DNA from: JAFAXD01 sp963833605
Lineage (GTDB): Bacteria; Pseudomonadota; Alphaproteobacteria; Rhizobiales; Xanthobacteraceae
Assembly (NCBI GenBank): GCA_963833605.1
Contig: CAWHYZ010000002.1
Coordinates: forward strand, 1 to 64,000
Direction of reading: 5' to 3'
Length of the DNA: 64,000 nucleotides
Both the position numbers and the translations under genes were made by a program. The first letter of the stretch is position 1; each line of letters begins with the position of its first letter. This document shows, one piece after another, positions 1 to 8,313 of this stretch. The notes below the pieces were generated by a model, which did not search any database, was not told the DNA's origin, and was given only the letters and a program-made list of their open reading frames with translations.

Positions 1-41
1 GCACGCCGACCGCGCGCTACGGGCTCGCGGCCGCCGAGTAG
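1..41 (+). CDS. 3' end of an unidentified gene (partial)
   Basis: Frame 3 reads a short C-terminal tail, TPTARYGLAAAE, and stops at TAG (39-41). The codon use is typical of the window and a REP-like palindrome follows directly, as often happens at gene ends here. Too little is present to name the protein. Confidence 0.35.
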   Translation, partial: TPTARYGLAAAE

Positions 42-58
42 GTGGAAGCTTGTAGCTT

Positions 59-154
59 GTAGGATGGGTTGAGCAACGCGAAACCCATCACTTTCATCAA
101 CACACCGTTATGATGGGTTTCCGCCGCATCAAGTGCGGCGTCAACCCATCCTAC
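59..154. repeat. REP-like palindrome, GTAGGATGGGTT family
   Basis: GTAGGATGGGTTGAGC at the left end pairs with CAACCCATCCTAC at the right end, and inner arms repeat AACCCATC/GATGGGTTT. The whole unit can fold into a branched hairpin. Its right edge overlaps the stop codon of the hydrolase on the minus strand (151-153). It may act as a bidirectional terminator between the gene ending at 41 and the hydrolase. Confidence 0.7.
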
Positions 155-1011
155 ATACTAACACCTTCCAACCAATCCGCGGCCGCGCGCCAGAGCGTGT
201 CGCGGTGGACCGGGCGGAAGAATCCGAAATGCCCGATCGGGCCGGCGCCGAGCGCACGCGGGTCGATCTGCTGGTGTTGCGGCTGCGTGCCGGTGAAACC
301 CGAGAGCAAAAGGTCGATCGCCACCGGCGGCGCCCAGGGATCGTCGTCGATTCCGATCGCCCGCAGCGGGCCGCGGTAGCGCGGAAAATTGGCGAGCTCG
401 GGGAGCGTCGGATCGTCGAGGAAATAGCGCTTGCTCATCACCCATCCGGCCCATTCCAGAAAAACACCCCTGGGCAGGTCTTCGCCGATGCCGGCCCAGC
501 CCGGCGTGTAGCCGAACAGGTTGGTGATCAGCCGCCCGAGATTCATCATCGCCAGTATGCGGTAGTTCTCCGGCCACTGGAACAGCCGCCAATAGCCGGC
601 CTGGGCGGCGATCATCAGCACACGCGCGAGTTCGCTGTTGTTCGGCAGAAGGCCGATGGTCTGCCCTCCGAACGAATGCCCGACCGCATAGACCGGCACG
701 TCCGGCCAGCGCGCGCGCACGTGATCGAGCGCGGCGGTCGCATCGAGCGCCGCCCAGTCGCGCATGCGCGCAGGAAATCCAACCAGCGAGGCCGGGCGCG
801 AGTTCGCGATCCCGCGATAATCGTAGGTCAGAACCGCAAGGCCGCGCTCCGCCAGATACTCGGCAAAGCCGCGATAGATCCGGCGCGGCACTGCGGTCGC
901 CGAATTGAGCACGACCGCGGCGCGCACCGGTCCGCCCGGCAGGAACTCGGTCCCTGCCAGGGCGTAGCCGTCGCGGGCCTTGAAGGTCATCTCGCTGGCT
1001 GTGTCAGGCAT
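151..1011 (-). CDS. alpha/beta hydrolase
   Basis: A 286-residue alpha/beta-fold hydrolase. The nucleophile elbow GHSFGG lies near residue 115, after a strand ending in VPVYAV, and GIDDDPWAPP near residue 220 suits the acidic residue. A His near the C-terminus (PIGHFGFF) is the likely general base. The family covers esterases and lipases of varied substrate, so the substrate is unknown. The start is placed at the ATG at 1011 (MPDTASEM), because the 24 codons before it look non-coding and Arg-rich. The stop TAG lies on the edge of the palindromic repeat at 59-154. No operon partner is present. Confidence 0.85.
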   Translation of the reverse strand: MPDTASEMTFKARDGYALAGTEFLPGGPVRAAVVLNSATAVPRRIYRGFAEYLAERGLAVLTYDYRGIANSRPASLVGFPARMRDWAALDATAALDHVRARWPDVPVYAVGHSFGGQTIGLLPNNSELARVLMIAAQAGYWRLFQWPENYRILAMMNLGRLITNLFGYTPGWAGIGEDLPRGVFLEWAGWVMSKRYFLDDPTLPELANFPRYRGPLRAIGIDDDPWAPPVAIDLLLSGFTGTQPQHQQIDPRALGAGPIGHFGFFRPVHRDTLWRAAADWLEGVSM

Positions 1012-1722
1012 GCCGTCAGCTTTAGCCGGGGTGGCAGGTCGCCGCCAAGTCGCGCGCGGGCTCGCGCAATCGCACGCCACCAAGGCTGCGACTGCACCGG
1101 ACGCACCGACCGGGTAATCACACCAGCCAGAACTTTTGGTTTAATTGTTGTTGACATTCGAAAACAAAAAAATGATAATGGTGTTTATCTCGCTCGCGCC
1201 TGAGGGGCGTCTTCCGGAAGACGTTCGGAGATGGAGCGGGTGCGGTGCCCAAGGACCCGGGGGTAAACCCGGATCCTTGGGAGGCCTGGTCCTCGTCCGG
1301 CCCCGGCGGTTTCCGGGGTCTGCCGTTGTGGACGTGCTGGACGTGGACCGGTCCGAAACGCGTGTAGTGGCACTGCCATCCGTGGCATGGTTCGAGATAC
1401 CGGCGCAAGTCCCAGGTCTCGGCCAAGGTCCTTGCGGAACAGGGCCCGACCCCGCGTTCGCGAACCGGGCCCGGAAGAACGGTGCCAGACTTAAGACGCC
1501 GCGGTGGAGCGCCGATAGGCGACCCGCATTCAGCAACACGAATGCGGGCCGCGCGGACGGGCCGGGGTGCAAACCTTGGTTCTGGTCGCGCGGATCCCAA
1601 AACGATGCGCCTGTCGGCGCTCCGCCCCCCTCGCGGGGGCGAAGGAAGAACTGAAGGGTGGCCCGGCACCCAGTTGCACCGGGTCGCGGAGCGTTGGCTG
1701 CGGAGTGAAGCGCGGGTTGCCC
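1012..1722. other. hairpin-rich stretch without a convincing gene
   Basis: Open frames exist on both strands, but their products are Arg/Pro/Gly-rich and resemble no protein family. Direct inspection shows several strong inverted repeats: a perfect 16-bp palindrome CGTCTTCCGGAAGACG (1208-1223); a 14-bp stem with one mismatch, 1248-1261 with 1268-1281, loop GGTAAA; CCCCGG/CCGGGG near 1300; and a perfect 9-bp stem CCCGCATTC/GAATGCGGG (1523-1531 with 1540-1548). An AT-rich start (about 1138-1185) could hold a promoter. A structured non-coding RNA or decayed repeats are possible; neither is shown. Confidence 0.4.
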
Positions 1723-1882
1723 GTAGCCCGCATGGAGCGAAGCGCAATGCGGGTCGGACGTTCCCGGATTACGCTTCGCTCCATCCGGGCTACTGTTTTC
1801 TGCACGGCGCGTAGCCCGCATGGAGCGCAGCGCAATGCGGGTCGGACGTTCCCGGATTTCGCTTGCGCTCCATCCGGGCTAC
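1723..1882. repeat. tandem REP pair, GTAGCCCGCATGGAGCG family
   Basis: Two near-identical units, 1723-1793 and 1811-1882. Each begins GTAGCCCGCATGGAGCG and ends CTCCATCCGGGCTAC, with an inner copy of GCGCAATGCGGGTCGGACG. The ends are complementary, so each folds into a long hairpin, and the pair has the layout of a BIME. Diverged or half copies lie at 16285-16316, 17468-17533 and 63236-63257. Such elements are usually spread by RAYT transposases; none is encoded in the window. Confidence 0.85.
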
Positions 1883-1924
1883 TCTATATCCACCGGCCTC
1901 CCCATGAGGCCCTAGTGGTCTGAC

Positions 1925-1951
1925 CCCAATATTTGGTACCCAAATGTTGGG
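1925..1951. repeat. 12-bp hairpin before the DAHP synthase leader
   Basis: CCCAATATTTGG (1925-1936) pairs with CCAAATGTTGGG (1940-1951), with one G-T wobble and a loop of TAC. There is no T-run after it, so it is a weak candidate for a terminator. It lies 95 bp before the DAHP synthase start and may be part of the same leader as the hairpin at 1982-2031. Confidence 0.5.
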
Positions 1952-1981
1952 ACAAGTCAGCCCACTCGGATATTGATTTTA

Positions 1982-2031
1982 GTGGGGCGACTTCCCAAAC
2001 AGATGCGAAGCATCTGTTTGGGTCGCACCAC
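1982..2031 (+). promoter_or_regulatory. strong leader hairpin abutting the DAHP synthase Shine-Dalgarno
   Basis: A perfect 13-bp stem CCCAAACAGATGC/GCATCTGTTTGGG (1994-2006 with 2010-2022, loop GAA) sits on an outer stem GTGGGGCGA/TCGCACCAC (1982-1990 with 2023-2031) with one mismatch and a small bulge. The structure ends exactly where the likely ribosome-binding site GGGAG (2032-2036) begins, 9 nt before the ATG at 2046. A role in controlling translation or mRNA stability is plausible. A mobile repeat is the alternative. Confidence 0.5.
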
Positions 2032-2045
2032 GGGAGTATCGCGTC

Positions 2046-3434
2046 ATGCAGCAGCGCTGGACGCCCGACAGTTGGCGCGGCAAGCCGATCGTGCAGGTGC
2101 CGGACTATCCGGACGCGCAAGCGCTCGCCGACGTCGAAAAGCAACTCGCGACCTTTCCGCCGCTGGTGTTTGCAGGCGAGGCGCGCGCCCTGAAGAAAGC
2201 CCTGGCGCGCGTCGTGTCAGGGGAGGCTTTCCTGCTGCAGGGCGGCGACTGCGCCGAGAGCTTCGCCGAACATGGCGCCAACAACATCCGCGACTTCTTC
2301 CGGGTGTTTCTGCAGATGGCGGTGGTGATGACGTTCGCGGCGGCCTCGCCGGTGGTGAAGGTCGGCCGCATCGCCGGCCAGTTCGCCAAGCCGCGCTCGG
2401 CCCCGACCGAGAAGCGCGGCAATCTGGAGCTCGCAAGCTATCGCGGTGACATCATCAACGACATCGCGTTCACGCCGGAGGCGCGTACGGCCGACCCGCG
2501 CCGACAGGTCGAGGCCTATCGCCAGTCGGCCGCGACGCTCAACCTGTTGCGCGCCTTCGCCCACGGCGGTTATGCCAACCTGAAGAGCGTGCACAACTGG
2601 ATGCTCGGCTTCGTCAAGGACAGCCCGCAGTCGCGCCGCTATGCGGAACTCGCCGATCGCATCTCCCAGGCGCTCGGATTCATGGAAGCCTGCGGCCTCG
2701 ACCTCGAGAGCCATCCGGAGCTGCGCACGACCGATTTCTACACCAGTCATGAGGCCCTGCTGCTCGGGTTCGAGCAGGCGCTCACGCGCGAGGACTCGAC
2801 CGAGCCCGGCAACTGGTATGCCACCTCCGGCCACATGGTCTGGATCGGCGACCGCACCCGCCAGGCCGATCACGCGCACGTGGAATATTGCCGCGGCATC
2901 AAGAACCCGCTCGGCCTCAAATGCGGACCCTCGCTCAAGACCGACGATCTCATCCGGCTGATCGACATCCTCAATCCGGACAACGAGCCCGGACGCCTGA
3001 CCCTGATCTGCCGCGTCGGCGCCGACAAGGCGGCCGAGGCGCTGCCGCCGCTGATCCGCGCGGTCAAGCGCGAGGGCAGGGCGGTGGTGTGGTCATGCGA
3101 CCCGATGCACGGCAACACCATCACGGCGGCGAGTGGCTACAAGACGCGGCCCTTCGACCGGATCCTGGCAGAGGTGAAGACCTTCTTCGCCGCCCACGCG
3201 GCGGAAGGAACCTACGCCGGCGGCGTCCATCTCGAGATGACCGGCCAGAACGTCACCGAGTGCACCGGCGGGGCGCGCGCCATCACCGATGAGGATCTCA
3301 ACGACCGCTATCACACGGTGTGCGACCCGCGCCTCAATGCCGAGCAGTCGATCGATCTGGCGTTCCTGTTGGCCGACCTGCTGAAGAACGAGCGCGGCGC
3401 CGTAAAGCCGCTCGCAGCGGTGGCGGGGCTCTAG
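2046..3434 (+). CDS. aroG: class II 3-deoxy-7-phosphoheptulonate (DAHP) synthase
   Basis: This enzyme condenses phosphoenolpyruvate and erythrose 4-phosphate in the first step of the shikimate pathway. The 462 residues match the plant/mycobacterial type II family along the whole length: LLQGGDCAESF near residue 63, GRIAGQFAKPRS near 107, a metal-binding region with CGPSLK and CDPMHGNT (about 300-360), GGVHLEMTGQNVTECTGG (about 397) and CDPRLNAEQS near 430. The start ATG has GGGAG 9 nt upstream, directly after the leader hairpin. The stop TAG is the first TAG of the CTAG-bounded repeat at 3431. It stands alone, without other aromatic genes. Confidence 0.95.
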   Translation: MQQRWTPDSWRGKPIVQVPDYPDAQALADVEKQLATFPPLVFAGEARALKKALARVVSGEAFLLQGGDCAESFAEHGANNIRDFFRVFLQMAVVMTFAAASPVVKVGRIAGQFAKPRSAPTEKRGNLELASYRGDIINDIAFTPEARTADPRRQVEAYRQSAATLNLLRAFAHGGYANLKSVHNWMLGFVKDSPQSRRYAELADRISQALGFMEACGLDLESHPELRTTDFYTSHEALLLGFEQALTREDSTEPGNWYATSGHMVWIGDRTRQADHAHVEYCRGIKNPLGLKCGPSLKTDDLIRLIDILNPDNEPGRLTLICRVGADKAAEALPPLIRAVKREGRAVVWSCDPMHGNTITAASGYKTRPFDRILAEVKTFFAAHAAEGTYAGGVHLEMTGQNVTECTGGARAITDEDLNDRYHTVCDPRLNAEQSIDLAFLLADLLKNERGAVKPLAAVAGL

Positions 3435-3596
3435 TGTGGCGGATTTGACGTCCCTATCAGCATTGCGGCGAGTCCTGCGTAGGAACGTCAAATCCAAAGC
3501 CACACTAGAATCAGACGGTTGCTACTGTCCCTTCGGTTCCAACGTTCGCATCAAACAGCGCGGCAAGGGATGCGAACGCTGGAACCGGGACACTAG
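3431..3596. repeat. CTAG-bounded double palindrome (copy 1)
   Basis: Two hairpins lie side by side. In the first, CTAGTGTGGC-GGATTTGACGT (3431-3451) pairs with ACGTCAAATCC-AAA-GCCACACTAG (3485-3508). In the second, CTACTGTCCC...GTTCGCATC (3522-3552) pairs with GATGCGAAC...GGGACACTAG (3569-3596). They are joined by AGAATCAGACGGTTG. The same junction, with consensus CTAGAATCATA-N3-TTGCTA, recurs near 48315 and 50210. CTAG on the outer edges fits either an intrinsic palindrome end or a 4-bp target duplication. The left CTAG supplies the DAHP synthase stop codon. Confidence 0.75.
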
Positions 3597-3700
3597 GGCG
3601 GAGGTTGCCCGAGGCGCCGGCGCTGGTCGCGGCGATGAGCTATGCGCTGATCGCAGCGCTGCTACATGTGACTACGGTCGCTCTCGTCTCCCGGCAAAAT

Positions 3701-3810
3701 CCTCATCTAGGCCGGAAATTGAGACAAATCGCCCTATTGTTCAGGACGTTGTCATAGATGAGGATTTCTGAGCGGATTCTCATCTATGAAGCCCGAACTC
3801 TCATCTATGG
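3701..3810 (+). promoter_or_regulatory. cluster of CTCATCTATG motifs upstream of nadE
   Basis: Four related motifs fall within 110 bp: CCTCATCTAGG (3701-3711), TCATAGATGAG in inverse orientation (3752-3762), CTCATCTATGA (3779-3789) and CTCATCTATGG (3800-3810). The second and third form a perfect 11-bp inverted repeat with a 16-bp spacer. The spacing and position, 90-200 bp before the nadE ATG, suit a repressor or activator operator. The regulator is unknown. The rest of 3597-3903 shows no gene. Confidence 0.5.
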
Positions 3811-3903
3811 CGAAAATGACCGCGCGCCGTGCATAGCTCCACGCGCAAAAACCCTCGGCGAAATCCCATTTTCCAAGTTCAGATTTCGCTTTAAAGATTT
3901 TGC

Positions 3904-5628
3904 ATGAACCATCCCCCCGATCGACTGACCATCGCGGTTGCCCAGCTCAACCCGGTCGTCGGTGATGTTGCCGGCAATGTCGAAAAGGTGAGAAGCGCCC
4001 GCGCCGAAGCGGCGGGTGCCGACCTGGTCGTTTTTCCCGAGTTGTTCATCGCCGGCTACCCGCCGGAAGACCTGGTGCTCAAGCCGGCATTTCAGGCGAC
4101 GTGCCGGCAGGCGATCGAGGATCTGGCGCGCGAGAGCGCGGACGGGCCGGCGCTGCTGATCGGCACGCCCTGGGTCGAGGACGGCAAGCTCTACAACGCC
4201 GTGGCCATGATCGAGGCTGGCCGCATCGGCGCGCTGCGCTTCAAGGTCGATCTGCCGAACTACGGCGTGTTCGACGAGAAGCGGGTGTTTGCCCCCGGCC
4301 CGCTGCCTGGGCCGATCGGCTTTCGCGGCGTGCGGATCGGCGTTCCGATCTGCGAGGATATCTGGGGGCCGGAGCCGGTCGAATGCATCGCCGAGACCGG
4401 CGGCGAGATCCTGCTGGTGCCAAACGGCTCGCCCTATCGCCGCAGCGTCATCAACGAACGGCTCAATGTCGCGGTCGCGCGGGTCGTGGAAGCGCGGCTG
4501 CCGCTCCTCTACGTCAACCAGGTCGGCGCACAGGACGAACTCGTGTTCGAGGGCGCCTCGTTCGCGCTCAACGCCGACGGCGCGCTCGCAGTGCAGCTGC
4601 CGGCGTTCCGCGAAATGGTCGCCCTCACCCATTGGTCGCGCGCCGGCGAGGCCTGGCGGTGCGAGGGGTTGGTCGCCGCGCTCGAAGAAGGCGACAAGGC
4701 CGACTACAGCGCCTGCGTGCTGGGGCTGCGCGACTACGTCGACAAGAACGGCTTTCCTGGTGTGGTGTTCGGGCTATCGGGCGGCATCGACTCGGCCCTG
4801 TGCGCCGCAATTGCGGTCGATGCGCTGGGCGCGCGCCGGGTACGCGCCGTGATGCTGCCATATCGTTTCACCTCACAGGCTTCGATCGATGATGCCGCGC
4901 AGGTCGCGCGCGCGCTCGGCATTTCGTACGAAGTGGTGCCGATCGCCGCCGCGGTCGAAGGGCTCGAAGCCTCGCTGGCCCCGGTCTTTGCCGGGCTGCC
5001 GCGCAACGTCACCGAAGAAAACCTGCAGGCGCGAGCGCGCGGCACCATCTTGATGGCGATCTCCAACAAGTTCGGCGCCATGGTGGTCACGACCGGCAAC
5101 AAGTCGGAAATGTCGGTCGGCTACGCGACACTCTATGGCGACATGAACGGCGGCTTCAATCCGATCAAGGACCTCTACAAGACCGAGGTCTATCGGCTTT
5201 CGCGCCTGCGCAACGGCTGGAAACCGGCGTGGGCGCACGGCCCCGACGGCGTTGTGATTCCCGAGCGCATCCTGGTGCGCGCGCCAACCGCGGAATTGCG
5301 CGAGAACCAGACCGACCAGGATTCGCTGCCGCCCTACGACCTGCTCGACGCGATCCTGGAACGGCTGGTCGAACGCGAACAGCCGGTCGCAAGCATCATT
5401 GCCGAAGGTTTCGACCGCGACACGGTGGTTCGGATCGAGCGCATGCTCAATGTTGCCGAGTACAAGCGCCGGCAGGCCGCGCCGGGGGTCAAGGTCACGC
5501 TGCGCAACTTCGGGCGCGACCGCCGCTATCCGATCACCAACCGGTTCCGCGATCTCGGCACGGTCGCGCCCAAGGCCGAGCCGGCGCCGGTGAAAGGCGC
5601 CGCCCGCAGCGAAGCGATCGATTTCTGA
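3904..5628 (+). CDS. nadE: glutamine-dependent NAD+ synthetase
   Basis: The last step of NAD+ synthesis: it amidates nicotinic acid adenine dinucleotide with ATP, using ammonia released from glutamine. Residues 1-270 form a nitrilase-type glutaminase, with Glu in FPELFIAGYPPEDL, Lys in LRFKVDLPNYGVFDE and Cys in GVPICEDIWG. Residues 280-560 form the synthetase domain, with the P-loop FGLSGGIDSAL near 286 and TTGNKSEMSVGYATLYGDM near 397. The length of 574 is normal for the two-domain form. It is monocistronic, with motif-rich DNA in front. Its 3' end is imperfectly duplicated just downstream. Confidence 0.95.
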   Translation: MNHPPDRLTIAVAQLNPVVGDVAGNVEKVRSARAEAAGADLVVFPELFIAGYPPEDLVLKPAFQATCRQAIEDLARESADGPALLIGTPWVEDGKLYNAVAMIEAGRIGALRFKVDLPNYGVFDEKRVFAPGPLPGPIGFRGVRIGVPICEDIWGPEPVECIAETGGEILLVPNGSPYRRSVINERLNVAVARVVEARLPLLYVNQVGAQDELVFEGASFALNADGALAVQLPAFREMVALTHWSRAGEAWRCEGLVAALEEGDKADYSACVLGLRDYVDKNGFPGVVFGLSGGIDSALCAAIAVDALGARRVRAVMLPYRFTSQASIDDAAQVARALGISYEVVPIAAAVEGLEASLAPVFAGLPRNVTEENLQARARGTILMAISNKFGAMVVTTGNKSEMSVGYATLYGDMNGGFNPIKDLYKTEVYRLSRLRNGWKPAWAHGPDGVVIPERILVRAPTAELRENQTDQDSLPPYDLLDAILERLVEREQPVASIIAEGFDRDTVVRIERMLNVAEYKRRQAAPGVKVTLRNFGRDRRYPITNRFRDLGTVAPKAEPAPVKGAARSEAIDF

Positions 5629-5658
5629 GGTAGAGAGAAGCAATCGACTTCTGACGTA
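5611..5658 (+). repeat. imperfect direct repeat of the nadE 3' end
   Basis: The 22 bases spanning the nadE stop (5611-5632, beginning GAAGCGATCGATTTCTGA) recur at 5637-5658 (beginning GAAGCAATCGACTTCTGA) with four differences. A small tandem duplication of the gene terminus explains it. Confidence 0.55.
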
Positions 5659-5674
5659 ACGAAAGGTTCAGGGG

Positions 5675-6656
5675 ATGGAACGTCGACATGGAAGTGTCCG
5701 CGCGGCGCTGATTGTGATCGCCTTGATCGCGCTTGCCGCGCCGGCCGCGCGCGCCGAAACCTATCCGTCGCGGCCGGTGCGCCTTGTGCTGCCGTTCGGC
5801 GCCGGTGGCGTCGCCGATATCTCGGCGCGGGTCGTCGCCGACAAGCTCGGCGACCAGCTGGGCCAGCGTTTCATCGTCGACAACCAGCCGGGCGCGGGCG
5901 GCATCGCGGCGGCACGCACCGCGCTGTCGGCCCCGCGCGACGGCTACACGCTCTCGCTGCTGACCAACGCCACCGCGATTAGCGTTCCGCTGTTCAACAA
6001 CCTCCCGTTCGATCCGCTCAAGGATTTCACCCCGATCTCGACGCTCGGGTATTTCGACTGCCTGTTCGTCACCAACGCGGCGTCGGAGTTTCGCAGCCTG
6101 CCGGATTTTCTCAGAATCGCCCGCGCCAAGCCCGGCGCGCTCAACGTCGGTACCGTCAATCCCGGCAGCACCCAGCATCTGACCGCCGAGTTGTTCAAGA
6201 GCACTGCTGGCGTCGATTTCGTCATCGTACCATTCCGCACCACGCCGGAAGCGGTGCTGGCGCTGTTGCGCGGCGACATCCAGATGGTGATCGACTTCTA
6301 CGCCGGGCTGAAACCCGGATTGGTCGACGGCAAGACCCGGGCAATCGCCTGGAGTGCAAGCACCCGCTCGCCGGCACTGCCGGATGTTCCGACCGTGCAG
6401 GAAGGCGGCGTGGCCGGCTTCAACGTGACGTTCCTGGAACGCCCTTTACGCGCCGGCCGGCGATCACCCGGAGGTCGTCGAGACGATCAACCGGAGCCTG
6501 CGCGCCGTACTGGCCGACCCCGACGTGAAGCGCCGGCTGCTCGATCTTGGCATCAACTCCAGAGCCAGTACGCCGGCGGAGCTCGACGCGCAGATGCGGG
6601 CCGATATCAAGAAGTGGGCCGGCGTGATCGAGCGCGCCGGAATCGCTAAACAATGA
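5675..6656 (+). pseudogene. Bug/TctC-type tricarboxylate-binding receptor, frame-broken
   Basis: An exported solute receptor of the Bug family, with signal peptide ALIVIALIALAAPAARA, then ETYPSRPVRLVLPFGAGG, DNQPGAGG near residue 71 and DGYTL near 90. These proteins normally serve tripartite tricarboxylate transporters and bind carboxylates. The frame is intact to GFNVT (about 6430). It then needs removal of one base in TTCC (6431-6434) to continue as SWNALYAPAG...PEVVETINRSLRAVL, ending in AGIAKQ at TGA 6654-6656. Without the correction the protein ends in an unrelated Arg-rich tail. No transporter subunits lie nearby. Sequencing error or a recent mutation are both possible. Confidence 0.8.
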
Positions 6657-6663
6657 TCCAACA

Positions 6664-7560
6664 TCACGCCGTCTCGCGTGTGCTCGGCGGCTTCGCTGTT
6701 CGCCGGGCCTCCGCCCGCAAGCTCCAGAGCACCCCGGCGAAGATCAGGCCGCCGCCCGCAAACACGATGGGATCGAGCGGCTCGCCGTAGATCAGCCAGG
6801 CGAGAACGGCGATCAGCGGGAGGCGCAGGAAATCCAACGGAATGACTACGCTCGCGTCTCCGGCGCCGAGCGCCTTGGTCAGGCAGTAATGCGACGACAG
6901 GCCGCCGAAGCCGACGATTAAGGCGCCCGCGAGATTGCCGGTATCGATCCGCAGGAAAAACAGCGGATCACTGGCCGCATAGGCGACCGGAAACTGCATC
7001 AAGTTCATCCACAGAATGATGGCGAAGGCGCTTTCCGTTGTCGTCAGTTTCTTGGTGGCGGCGTAGGTGACCGCGTATCCGAACGCCGCCGCGAGCACCA
7101 AGAGCGCCGCCGGCTGGAAGGTGGCGATGCCGGGGCGCACGATCAGCAAAACGCCCAGGAACCCGCACGCCACGGCGCCAACGCGGGTCAACGTCAGCCG
7201 TTCCCCCAGCACCGCCACCGCCAGCAGTGTCGTCCATGCCGGCGTCGTGAACTCGAGCGCAAACACGGTCGCGAGCGGGAGCAGCGCGATGCTCGCTGTC
7301 CAAAGATATTGGGCAACGATGTGAGTGCCGTTGCGCACCGCGTGCAGGCCGATCCGGTGCAGCGTAAAGCCGCGAAACAGGTGCGGGTGCGAAGCCCCGA
7401 TCGCCAGCATGGCGACGAGCCCGCAACCGGTCCGCAACGCGAGAATTTCGAAGGTGGTGAAGGTGCCGGCGAGGTTGCGAATCCCGAGCGCCATGCCGGA
7501 AAACGACAGCAGCGCGCCCGCCATCCAGAGCACGACCCAGGCAAGTGGGGGAAGCTTCAC
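6664..7560 (-). CDS. EamA/DMT-family transporter
   Basis: An inner-membrane permease of 298 residues with about ten hydrophobic segments arranged as two EamA repeats. The first ends with VLGERLTLTRVGAVACGFLGV near residue 130, and the second with GEPLDPIVFAGGGLIFAGVL near 265; these are the typical helix-end signatures of drug/metabolite transporters. The substrate cannot be read from the sequence. Its stop lies 8 bp from that of the convergent Bug receptor gene. It is followed on the same strand by the isomerase gene, whose own start lies 684 bp upstream of this one. Confidence 0.85.
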   Translation of the reverse strand: MKLPPLAWVVLWMAGALLSFSGMALGIRNLAGTFTTFEILALRTGCGLVAMLAIGASHPHLFRGFTLHRIGLHAVRNGTHIVAQYLWTASIALLPLATVFALEFTTPAWTTLLAVAVLGERLTLTRVGAVACGFLGVLLIVRPGIATFQPAALLVLAAAFGYAVTYAATKKLTTTESAFAIILWMNLMQFPVAYAASDPLFFLRIDTGNLAGALIVGFGGLSSHYCLTKALGAGDASVVIPLDFLRLPLIAVLAWLIYGEPLDPIVFAGGGLIFAGVLWSLRAEARRTAKPPSTRETA

Positions 7561-7608
7561 GTCCGGATCGTGTCCGCGGGCATCGGCAAAGCGCGGGCGC
7601 CGTACCGG

Positions 7609-8244
7609 TCACTCGGCATCGGGTTGGTTTTCCGGACGCGCCTTCTCGAAGGCCGGCAGCTTGGCGCAGGCGACCTCGACGCCGGCGATCTTGGGATAGC
7701 GCTCGAGCGGAACCTTGAAACGACGCGCGTTGTAGACCTGCGGCACCAGGCAGATATCGGCAAGCCCGACCTCGGCGCCGAACGCGTAGGGCCCCGGATT
7801 GATCAGCGACTCGACCGCGTCAAAACCGGCAACGACCCAATGCGCGTACCAGGCATTGATGGCGCTCTCGTCGGCCTTGAACTGCCGGCGCAAATAGTTG
7901 AGCGGCGCCGTGTTGTTGAGCGGGTGAATGTCGCAGGCAATGATCTGCGCCACCGCGCGCACGTGCGCGCGTTGCAACGGGTCGGCGGGGACAAAACGCG
8001 GATGCGGCTGCAGGTCGTCGAGGTATTCGATGATGGCGAGCGACTGCAGCAGAATCTCGCCGCTCGGGAGCGCCATCGCCGGCACGCGCATTTGCGGATT
8101 GATCTCCCGATAGGCGGCCTGGTTTTGCTGTCCGCCATCCCTGGTCAGATGAACCGAGCTCGTCTCATACGCGAGACCCTTGAGGTTGAGCGCGATCCGA
8201 ACCCGAAAGGCGGCGGACGACCGGAAATACGAATAGAGCTTCAC
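7609..8244 (-). CDS. maiA: maleylacetoacetate isomerase (zeta-class GST)
   Basis: The enzyme isomerises maleylacetoacetate to fumarylacetoacetate in tyrosine or homogentisate breakdown, using glutathione. The 211 residues start MKLYSYFRSSAAFRVRIAL; the SS-x-x-x-RVRIAL pattern is the zeta-class active-site segment. NPQMRVPAM (about 49) and LLQSLAIIEYLD (about 66) build the glutathione site, and IHPLNN (about 106) is also conserved in MaiA. It lies 49 bp upstream of the EamA gene on the same strand, so the two may be co-transcribed. No homogentisate dioxygenase is in the window. Confidence 0.9.
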   Translation of the reverse strand: MKLYSYFRSSAAFRVRIALNLKGLAYETSSVHLTRDGGQQNQAAYREINPQMRVPAMALPSGEILLQSLAIIEYLDDLQPHPRFVPADPLQRAHVRAVAQIIACDIHPLNNTAPLNYLRRQFKADESAINAWYAHWVVAGFDAVESLINPGPYAFGAEVGLADICLVPQVYNARRFKVPLERYPKIAGVEVACAKLPAFEKARPENQPDAE

Positions 8245-8313
8245 GACGTTTCCTCGTTTTGATGTTGTTGTGAGAGGGCTGCTGCCCGGCAGTTGCGCCC
8301 GGACACGGGGGCC

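Noticed and set aside
1385..1415. GGTTCGAGATACC resembling a tRNA T-loop
   Set aside because: No acceptor or anticodon stem can be paired around it.
1145..1821. Long overlapping open frames on both strands after the hydrolase
   Set aside because: Products are Arg/Pro/Gly-rich, show no family resemblance and run through hairpins and REP units; high GC alone keeps them open.
5985..6010. AACG...GTTCC pair inside the first Bug gene
   Set aside because: The spacer is only 14 bp and it lies within coding sequence.
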